Shown: positions 1-5,778 of the stretch, piece after piece
Position numbering within the stretch: position 1 is the stretch's first letter
Layout of the letters: each line of letters starts with the position of its first letter
NCBI GenBank assembly: GCA_036556965.1
Contig: DATBIO010000124.1
Span: 1-12,654, forward strand
Length of the DNA: 12,654 bases
Direction of reading: 5' to 3'
Source: DATBIO01 sp036556965
GTDB lineage: Bacteria > Acidobacteriota > Vicinamibacteria > Fen-336
The notes under the pieces: model-generated
Told to the model about the DNA's origin: nothing
What the model saw: only the letters and a program-made list of their open reading frames with translations
Database searches by the model: none
Translations under genes and position numbers: made by a program

Positions 1-313
1 GGTGCTCGGCGCGGCCCGTCAGGCGGAACAGGAGTTGGCCGCGCGGGCGAGCACCACGTTCTCGTCGCGCTGGGGCCCGGGCCGGTCGAAAGGCCCGCGC
101 GCGGAGGCGGTGTCGAACCCGGCCCCGTCCCCACGCCGGAAGCGGCGGGCCACGAAGAGCACCGCGGCCTCGGCGCGCTCGAGCCACGCGCGGTCCCTGG
201 TGGCGGAGTGGAGGGCGAGGAAGGCGCGGGCGGCGGCCAGGGCCAGGCGCGACCGCGGAATGGACGGGGGGAAGCAGCAGGCCGGCCATGGCCAGGAGCA
301 GGGGAGCGCGCAT
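1..313 (-). pseudogene. Frameshifted, edge-truncated secreted protein resembling the C-terminal part of YyaL/DUF255 proteins
   Basis: Reading leftwards, an ATG at 313 follows a GAGGG ribosome-binding-like stretch and opens a hydrophobic signal-peptide-like leader (MRAPLLLAMAGLLLPP). After about 16 residues the convincing coding frame moves by one base. From about 250 to 36 another frame holds GC3-rich sequence (for example LALAAARAFLALH, then GFDTASARGPF and NVVLARAAN). That frame stops at 19-21, but the first frame resumes sensibly at 34 as LLFRLTGRAEH and runs off the window. So one extra base (likely in the six-G run at 266-271) and one missing base (near 33-36) would restore a single protein. 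The pattern ALHSATRDRAWLERAEAAV...GFDT...NVVLARAAN-LL-RLTG recalls the alpha/alpha-hairpin part of YyaL/DUF255 thioredoxin-like proteins. That assignment is tentative, and the leader sits unusually close to it. Real pseudogene or assembly error cannot be told apart here. Confidence 0.5.
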
Positions 314-386
314 GGACCCTCGCGGCGCCGCCCGGACGGTGGCGGCGATCTTCCCGGAGTACGCCGGGCGGGGCCCGGCGGATGGC

Positions 387-1466
387 CTAGGGCCGGCGGG
401 GCCGCCGGAACACCTCGTCCCAGACGGCGAGGGCGGGCTTGGGGGCGAACCCGGTGTCCACCAGGCCGATGGCGGCAAAGAGCGGGACGATGGAGCCGGA
501 GGGAAGGGGGATGGCGCCCAGGTCCAGGTCCGTGAAGGTGATCTGGAACCACCCGGCGGCGCGGGCGGCGTCGAGGATGCGCGCCTGCCGCTCGAGGTAG
601 CGCCGCTGCTTGTCCGGGGAGGAGACGATCCCGCCGAGGCTGGCCGAGGTCCATCCGCCCTCGATCACCATCACCGGAAGGGGCGGCGCCTCCACGAGGC
701 GCGCGTAGTAGTCCAGCGGCAGCTCCTCGGGCTCCACGAAGCCGGCCAGGTACGGGTAGGAGGACAGCCCGATGACCTCGGCGAAGGCGAAGTCGCTGCG
801 GTCGCGCGCGATGCCCACGAAGGGTCCCCCGGGGACGAGGCGGCCCCACGCCACCTCCACCTGCACCGTCGAGAACACGCGGGTGGAGGGCGCCCGTCGC
901 CGCGCCTCGCCGGCGGCGCGCACGGCGGCGTCCACCAGCGCCGCGTAGAGGGAAGGGGGAGCGATGGCGCGCACGAGGTTGGTCTCCGAGGCCACGCTGA
1001 GGTAATCGGGACGGATGACCTCCGCGAACGCGCCCACGTAGCGCACGTAGGCGTCGCGCACGGCGGGCTCGGTCAGGCTGCGGCCCAGCGCGCGCAGGGC
1101 GGGAGAGTCCTGGGCGCGGTCGAGCCCGTCCGTGGCGTCGATGCTGGCCACCAGCACGGCCAGACCCTTGCCGCGGAAGTAGTTGGCGAGGCCGAGCTCG
1201 TTGGCGCGGACCAGCGCCACCGCGTCGTCGCCCGCGAGCAGGCGCTCCCACGGCGGGTCGTAGAGCAGGAGGCCGGCGTCGGCGCGCGTGGCCCAGAGGT
1301 CCACCGTGCGGATGGCGAGGGCGTTGTCCGGCCGCGGCGGGATGGCCGTGAAGCCCATGAAGTACGCGCGCGGCTCGGGTCCCGGCGTGGAGCCCATGCC
1401 CCCGCCGTCCCCGCAGGCGGCCAGGCCTGCGGCCAGGACCAGCGACGCGGAAAGGCGGAGCCGCAT
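387..1466 (-). CDS. Lipoprotein with glycoside-hydrolase-like (TIM-barrel) domain
   Basis: This is a 359-residue predicted lipoprotein. The start at 1466 gives a short basic N-terminus, a hydrophobic stretch and a lipobox LAAC with the acylated Cys at residue 18, followed by a Gly/Pro-rich linker to about 33. An upstream in-frame GTG at 1502 would add 12 residues before the leader and is less likely. The rest reads like an (alpha/beta)8 glycosidase. It has alternating beta-strands and helices, a Glu in SVASETNLV (E161) and a second in PVMVIEGGW (E269). These are placed like the acid/base and nucleophile of clan A glycoside hydrolases at strands 4 and 7. The segment VIGLSSYPY (231-239) is also typical of such barrels. 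No family number can be given, and the substrate is unknown. The protein is probably anchored to the outer or inner membrane facing the periplasm. It lies 73 bp upstream of the broken secreted gene and divergent from the threonine aldolase gene. Confidence 0.7.
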   Translation of the reverse strand: MRLRLSASLVLAAGLAACGDGGGMGSTPGPEPRAYFMGFTAIPPRPDNALAIRTVDLWATRADAGLLLYDPPWERLLAGDDAVALVRANELGLANYFRGKGLAVLVASIDATDGLDRAQDSPALRALGRSLTEPAVRDAYVRYVGAFAEVIRPDYLSVASETNLVRAIAPPSLYAALVDAAVRAAGEARRRAPSTRVFSTVQVEVAWGRLVPGGPFVGIARDRSDFAFAEVIGLSSYPYLAGFVEPEELPLDYYARLVEAPPLPVMVIEGGWTSASLGGIVSSPDKQRRYLERQARILDAARAAGWFQITFTDLDLGAIPLPSGSIVPLFAAIGLVDTGFAPKPALAVWDEVFRRPRRP

Positions 1467-1543
1467 GGGGCAAGTGTGGCTCCTGGCGGCGCGGGGCGCC
1501 ACCCGCGGCGGTCGCGGCGCGGGGTTGAGGTAGCCTGTCCGCC
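1467..1543. promoter_or_regulatory. Divergent intergenic region, presumed promoters
   Basis: These 77 bp separate two divergent genes and so should carry both promoters. I see no clear sigma-70 -35/-10 pair. An AGGAG on the minus strand lies about 13 nt before the lipoprotein ATG, and a TTGAGG at 1525-1530 lies about 13 nt before the aldolase GTG. Both are off the ideal spacing for ribosome binding. Confidence 0.3.
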
Positions 1544-2554
1544 GTGATCGACCTCCGCTCCGATACCGTCACCCGGCCCACCCCCGAGATGCGGCGCGCC
1601 ATGGCGGAGGCCGAGGTCGGCGACGACGTCTTCGGCGAGGACCCCACCGTCAACCGCCTCCAGGAGACGGCGGCGGCGCGCCTCGGCTTCGAGGCCGCCC
1701 TCTGGGTGCCGAGCGGGGTGATGGGGAACGAGATCGCCATCCGGCTCCTCACCCGGCCGGGCCAGGAGGTGCTGGCCGACGAGCGCAGCCACGTGGTGCA
1801 GTACGAGCTCGCGGGAATGGCCGCCCTCTCCGGGGTCATGCCGCGCGTGGTCCGCGCGCCCGACGGCCTGCTGACCGCCGCCCTCGTCCGCGAGGCGCGG
1901 CGGCCCTACGCCTACTACCGCTCCGACCTCGGCGCGGTGGTCCTGGAGAACACGCACAACCTCGCGGGCGGGGTGGTGGCGGACGCCGCGCTCATGGCGG
2001 GGGCCATCGCCGCCGCGCACGAGGCGGGCCTCCCCGTGCACGTGGACGGCGCGCGCCTCTGGAACGCCGCCGTGGCCCTGGGCACCGAGGCCGGCCGGCT
2101 GGTGGAAGGCGCGGACACGGTGATGGTCACGCTGTCCAAGGGACTCTGCGCGCCCGCCGGCTCGCTGCTGCTCTCCTCGCGCTCCCGCATCGACGAGGCG
2201 CGCCGCGTGCGCAAGCAGCTCGGCGGCGGCATGCGCCAGGTGGGGGTGCTGGCGGCGGCGGGGCTGGTGGCCCTGGAGCTGGTGCCCCGCCTCGCCGAGG
2301 ACCACGCCAACGCCGCCGTGGTGGCGGAGGCGCTGCGCGCCTGCCCGGGAGTGGAGGTCCTTCCCGGCCGCACCAACATCGTGGTGGCCGGCTTGGCCGG
2401 GCGCGCGGCGCCGGAGGTGGTGGAGGCGCTGGCCGCGCGCGGCGTGCTGGCGGTGGCCATGGACGGGCGCACGCTGCGGCTGGTGACGCACCGCGACGTC
2501 GACCGCGCGCAGTGCGAGGCGGCGGCGCAGGTGTTGCGCGAGCTGCTGGCGTGA
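1544..2554 (+). CDS. ltaE: Low-specificity L-threonine aldolase
   Basis: This 336-residue, PLP-dependent (fold type I) cytosolic enzyme cleaves L-threonine and L-allo-threonine to glycine and acetaldehyde. It begins with the family signature IDLRSDTVTRPT, followed by VGDDVFGEDPTVNRLQ. H83, in the stacking position over PLP, sits in DERSHVV. ENTHN is at about 135-139, HVDGARLWN holds D168 and R171, and the Schiff-base lysine is K199 in TLSKGL. GGGMRQVGVLAAAG follows, and RLVTHRDVD is near the C-terminus. Length and spacing match E. coli LtaE (333 residues, H83, K197). The GTG start at 1544 is fixed by the conserved N-terminus. The stop overlaps the next gene by 4 bp (GTGA), so the two are translationally coupled. 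Substrate stereospecificity cannot be read from the sequence. Confidence 0.93.
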   Translation: MIDLRSDTVTRPTPEMRRAMAEAEVGDDVFGEDPTVNRLQETAAARLGFEAALWVPSGVMGNEIAIRLLTRPGQEVLADERSHVVQYELAGMAALSGVMPRVVRAPDGLLTAALVREARRPYAYYRSDLGAVVLENTHNLAGGVVADAALMAGAIAAAHEAGLPVHVDGARLWNAAVALGTEAGRLVEGADTVMVTLSKGLCAPAGSLLLSSRSRIDEARRVRKQLGGGMRQVGVLAAAGLVALELVPRLAEDHANAAVVAEALRACPGVEVLPGRTNIVVAGLAGRAAPEVVEALAARGVLAVAMDGRTLRLVTHRDVDRAQCEAAAQVLRELLA

Positions 2555-3975
2555 GGCTGGCGCGGGACGTGGGCGCGCTCTCCGCGCGCGTCCACGACCT
2601 GCTGGTGGTGGGGGGCGGCATCCACGGGGCGGCGGCGGCCTGGGACGCCGCCCAGCGGGGCCTCGACGTGGCGCTGGTGGAGGCCGCGGATTTCGGCGCC
2701 GGCGCGTCGTGGAACAGCCTGAAGACCGTGCACGGGGGGCTGCGACACCTCCAGCGGCTCGACCTGCGCGGCCTGCGCGAGTCGGCGCGCGAGCGGCGCG
2801 CCCTCCTGGGCATCGCCCCCCGCCTGGTCCGGCCCCTGCCCTTCCTCGTGCCGACCTACGGCCACGGCCCGAAGGGGCGCGAGGCATTCGCCCTGGGTCT
2901 GCGCCTCAACGACCTGCTCACCCGCGACCGCAACCGCGGCCTTCCCCCCGAGCAGCGGATTCCCGCCGGCGCCGTCCTGTCGCCGGCCGAGGTGCGGGAG
3001 CGCCTGCCCGGGGTGGCCACGGACGGGCTCACCGGCGGCGCGCTGTGGACGGACGCGCAGGTGGCCAGCACCGAGCGGCTGCTCCTCGCCTTCCTCCACG
3101 CCGCGGCCGGCGCGGGGGCCTGCCTCGCCAACTACGCGCCGGCGCAGGAGCTCCTGCGCGAGGGTGCGCGCGTCACGGGCGCGCGCGTGCGCGACGCGGA
3201 GGAGGGGGGGACGGTCGAGGCCCGCGCGCGCATGACGCTGGTGGCGGCGGGGGAAGGCGCCGACGCGCTGGTGGGCCCCGTGGTAGGGGCGTGGGCGCCC
3301 GTGCCGCGGCTCCAGGCCATCAACCTCGTGCTGAGGCGGCGTGCCGCGTCCGTGGGCGTGGGGGCACGGCAGGGAGGCCGGTTCCTGTTCCTGGTGCCGT
3401 GGGGGAGCCGCGGGCTCGTGGGCACCGAGTACGCGCCCGCGGAGGCGCCGCCCCTGTCCGCGCGGCGCTTCCTGGCCGAGGCCCAGCGCGCCTTCCCCTG
3501 GGCCGGCCTGCGCGCGGAGGACGTCGCGCTCGTCCATCGCGGGCTGGTGCCGGGCCGCGGCGGCGCGGACGGGCTGTGGACCCGCCACCGCCTGACGGAC
3601 CACGAGGGCGCGGACGGCGTGGCCGGCCTCGTCTCCGTGGTGCCCGCGAAGTACACGACGGCGCGCGCGGTGGCGGAGGCGGCGGTGGACGTGGTGGCGC
3701 GGCGCCTCGGGCGCGCGGCGGCGGCCTGCCGCACGGCGGTCACGCCGTTGCCCGAGGTGGCCCCGGAACCCGCGGAGGAGATGGCGCTTCACCTCACGGA
3801 TGCCGTCCTGCGGCGCCTCGACCTCGGGGCGGGAGGCCCTCCGCCCCCGGAGGCGGTGGCCCCCGTGGCCGCGGAGATGGCGGCGCGCCTGGGGTGGGAC
3901 GATGCCCGCCGCGCGCGGGAGACGGCGTCCCTGGCCGCCTTCTACGAGGGCGCGGCCCTCGAAGCGGTAGAGTGA
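2551..3975 (+). CDS. glpD: FAD-dependent glycerol-3-phosphate dehydrogenase (GlpD/GlpA type), short C-terminal domain
   Basis: This 474-residue flavoprotein is expected to oxidise sn-glycerol-3-phosphate to dihydroxyacetone phosphate and pass electrons to quinone at the inner membrane. The FAD-binding Rossmann motif DLLVVGGGIHGAA is at 16-28. The family signature SLKTVHGGLRHLQ is at 56-68 (compare S-K-HGGLRYL in GlpD). AKYTTARAVAEAAVD is at about 365, followed by CRTAVTPLPE. I chose the GTG at 2551, which overlaps the aldolase stop as GTGA. An upstream ATG at 2512 lies inside the aldolase and adds an unlikely leader. After TPLPE the protein goes almost directly to EEMALHLTDAVLRR, so the C-terminal DAO_C region looks about 30-50 residues shorter than in E. 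coli GlpD (501 residues). No glpK or glpF is nearby. A related oxidoreductase on another substrate is possible. Confidence 0.85.
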   Translation: MRLARDVGALSARVHDLLVVGGGIHGAAAAWDAAQRGLDVALVEAADFGAGASWNSLKTVHGGLRHLQRLDLRGLRESARERRALLGIAPRLVRPLPFLVPTYGHGPKGREAFALGLRLNDLLTRDRNRGLPPEQRIPAGAVLSPAEVRERLPGVATDGLTGGALWTDAQVASTERLLLAFLHAAAGAGACLANYAPAQELLREGARVTGARVRDAEEGGTVEARARMTLVAAGEGADALVGPVVGAWAPVPRLQAINLVLRRRAASVGVGARQGGRFLFLVPWGSRGLVGTEYAPAEAPPLSARRFLAEAQRAFPWAGLRAEDVALVHRGLVPGRGGADGLWTRHRLTDHEGADGVAGLVSVVPAKYTTARAVAEAAVDVVARRLGRAAAACRTAVTPLPEVAPEPAEEMALHLTDAVLRRLDLGAGGPPPPEAVAPVAAEMAARLGWDDARRARETASLAAFYEGAALEAVE

Positions 3976-3978
3976 GGC

Positions 3979-4677
3979 ATGCGCCTGCTGCTGCTCAGCA
4001 ACTCCTCCAACCACGGCCGGGGCTACCTCGACCACGCCATGGAGGCCGTGCGCGCGTTCCTCGACGGGGCGCGGCGCCTCCACTTCGTGCCCTTCGCGCT
4101 GCACGACCAGGCGGCCTACACGGAGAAGGCCCGCGCCCGCTTCGCGCGCGAGGGGCTGGAGGTGGTGGGGCTGACCGCCGACGAGGCGGGCCGGCGCGCG
4201 CTCCGGGAGGCGGAGGCCGTGTTCGTGGGCGGCGGCAACACCTTCCGCCTCCTGCGCGCGCTGCAGGACAGCGGCCTGCTCGCCGCCCTGCGCGAGCGCG
4301 CGCAGGGAGGCATGCCGTTCATGGGCGCCAGCGCCGGCACCAACATCGCGGCCCCCACCATCCGCACCACCAACGACATGCCCATCGTGGAGACGCGGGG
4401 GCTCGACGCCCTGGGCCTGGTCCCGTTCCAGATCAACCCGCACTACCTCGACCCCGACCCCGCCTCGCGCCACATGGGCGAGACGCGGGAGGAGCGGCTG
4501 CGCGAGTTCCTCGAGGAGAACGACATCCCGGTGCTGGGCCTCCGCGAGGGCGCCTGGCTGCACCTGGAGGACGGGCGCGGCGCGCTGCAGGGCGCCAACG
4601 GGGCGCGGCTGTTCCGCCGCGGCCGCGACCCGGAGGAGCGGGCGCCCGGATCGTCCATCGACGACCTGCTGGGCTAG
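3979..4677 (+). CDS. pepE: Dipeptidase E (alpha-aspartyl dipeptidase), peptidase family S51
   Basis: This 232-residue cytosolic serine peptidase of the class I glutamine-amidotransferase-like fold hydrolyses Asp-X dipeptides in the characterised family members. MRLLLLSNSSNHGRGYL matches the PepE N-terminus, and VFVGGGNTFRLL is at 81-92. The nucleophile elbow GASAGTN places S118. TIRTTNDMPIV gives D133 and INPHYL gives H155. All three lie exactly two residues earlier than the E. coli PepE triad S120/D135/H157. GETREERLREFL is also conserved. The ATG is 3 bp after the preceding stop, so this is the third gene of the aldolase operon. Together the three genes would release and degrade amino acids and glycerol phosphate. 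The stop codon lies inside a palindrome shared with the convergent neighbour. Confidence 0.93.
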   Translation: MRLLLLSNSSNHGRGYLDHAMEAVRAFLDGARRLHFVPFALHDQAAYTEKARARFAREGLEVVGLTADEAGRRALREAEAVFVGGGNTFRLLRALQDSGLLAALRERAQGGMPFMGASAGTNIAAPTIRTTNDMPIVETRGLDALGLVPFQINPHYLDPDPASRHMGETREERLREFLEENDIPVLGLREGAWLHLEDGRGALQGANGARLFRRGRDPEERAPGSSIDDLLG

Positions 4678-4687
4678 GCCCTAGCCC
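4671..4687. terminator. 17-bp palindrome spanning both convergent stop codons
   Basis: GGGCTAGGCCCTAGCCC can fold as a 7-bp stem with a 3-nt loop on either strand. It contains the TAG of the dipeptidase gene and the TAG of the opposite-strand membrane protein gene. No T-run follows on either side, so intrinsic termination is doubtful. It may act as a weak bidirectional terminator or a 3'-end stabiliser. Confidence 0.35.
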
Positions 4688-5754
4688 GCGGCGAGGCGCG
4701 GGCGGCGCCATCCGGCGATCCAGCCCCGCGCGCGCGTGCGCACCACGGCCAGCGCGAGCATGGCCGCGGTGAGGATGAGGACGCCCGCCGCCGCCTGCTC
4801 CACGCTCAGCGCGTCGCGCGCCCAGGGCACGAAGAAGAGCCCGTAGACGATCTCGAGGTGGGCCCAGTACATGAGGAGGCTGGTGCGCCCGAGCAGCCGC
4901 ACGAGGCCCGCCCCGGGCAGGCGGTCGAGGAGCGGCGAGAGGCCGAGCACCACCAGGGCCACGCCGATCTTCATGAGCGTGTAGTGGGGGCTCGTGTACC
5001 AGAAGTCGTAGCGCGGCTCGCGCCACGGCGCCACGCGGTCCAGCCAGAGCCCGAGGGGGAGGAGCGCCGCTCCCCCGGCCACGAGGCCGGCCAGGTACCA
5101 GGCCTCGCGCTCCCTCTCCCGCGCCCAGGAGAGCCCGAAGCCCACGGCCGCGCCCATGGCGGCGTAGGCCGTCCAGGGGAAGAGCGGGAAGTAGGCGTCC
5201 GGCACGCGCCCGGTGACGTAGCCCGCCACCGAGGGCGGAAGCAGGCGCGGAGCCAGCCCGGAGTCCCAGGCCGCGGGCGTCAGCAGCGCGACCCCCGCCG
5301 CGCAGGCGAGGGCGGCCAGGCCGCGTCCGCGGCGGCGGGGCCAGCCGAAGCAGGCCACGGCGAGGAGGGTGAGGCCGAGGCCGATGCAGTTGAGGACGTC
5401 CACGCGCAGCAGGTCCGCGGGCCGGGCGAAGTGGCTGGTGGTGAACATCCACAGGCGGAAGAGGAAGGCATAGCCGAGGATCTCCAGCCCGCGCCGCACG
5501 CCCTCGCGGATGACGCCGCGCGGCGACGCTCCCGGGGCGCGCCAGCGTCCTTCCGTCAGCAGGGCCAGGGCGAGGCCGGCCAGGAACAGGAACATGACCG
5601 CGGGATAGCCGCCCACGAGCCGCGTGTAGGCGAAAGCGGGCCGGCCGTGCTCCGCGGGCCGCACCCAGGCGAAGAAGGCGTGGGTGTGGAACATGAGCAG
5701 CACGCACAAGCCGCGCGCCCAGTCGACGTAGGTGAGGCGGGATCGCGTGGCCAC
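4681..5754 (-). CDS. Multipass membrane protein, acyltransferase-like (DUF1624 / heparan-glucosaminide acetyltransferase type)
   Basis: The 357-residue protein has about nine or ten hydrophobic segments. The N-terminus reads RLTYVDWARGLCVLLMFHTHAF, with D11, R14, G15 and H23/H25. This is the hallmark of DUF1624 / HGSNAT-type and acyltransferase-3-type transferases, which move an acyl group across the membrane onto a sugar. Next come YPAVMFLFLAGLALAL (second helix), VDVLNCIGLGLTLLAV at about 117-132, a periplasmic or cytoplasmic stretch PDAYFPLFPW, and a last block GRTSLLMYWAHLEIVYGL. The GTG at 5754 follows GAGGG at good spacing. It starts 24 bp after the kinase stop, so the two genes are probably cotranscribed. 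A cell-surface glycan or lipid is the likely acceptor by family analogy, but the substrate is unknown. Confidence 0.75.
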   Translation of the reverse strand: MATRSRLTYVDWARGLCVLLMFHTHAFFAWVRPAEHGRPAFAYTRLVGGYPAVMFLFLAGLALALLTEGRWRAPGASPRGVIREGVRRGLEILGYAFLFRLWMFTTSHFARPADLLRVDVLNCIGLGLTLLAVACFGWPRRRGRGLAALACAAGVALLTPAAWDSGLAPRLLPPSVAGYVTGRVPDAYFPLFPWTAYAAMGAAVGFGLSWAREREREAWYLAGLVAGGAALLPLGLWLDRVAPWREPRYDFWYTSPHYTLMKIGVALVVLGLSPLLDRLPGAGLVRLLGRTSLLMYWAHLEIVYGLFFVPWARDALSVEQAAAGVLILTAAMLALAVVRTRARGWIAGWRRPRLAAG

Positions 5755-5778
5755 GCCGCCCTCGCGCCTGCCGGACCG

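Noticed and set aside
1483..1510. Short hairpins (for example TGGCG...CGCCA) in the divergent intergenic region as operators
   Set aside because: Five-base arms are common by chance in sequence this GC-rich, and no regulator gene is nearby.
288..1547. Plus-strand open frame of 419 codons opposite the lipoprotein gene
   Set aside because: It shows only low-complexity Gly/Ala/Arg/His sequence with no motif. The minus strand has the lipobox and barrel-like protein.
1915..4563. Very long minus-strand open frame (882 codons) opposite the aldolase, dehydrogenase and dipeptidase genes
   Set aside because: It is composed of His/Arg/Gly/Ala-rich shadow sequence with no domain. Long antisense open frames are expected at this GC content, and the plus-strand genes carry full family motifs.
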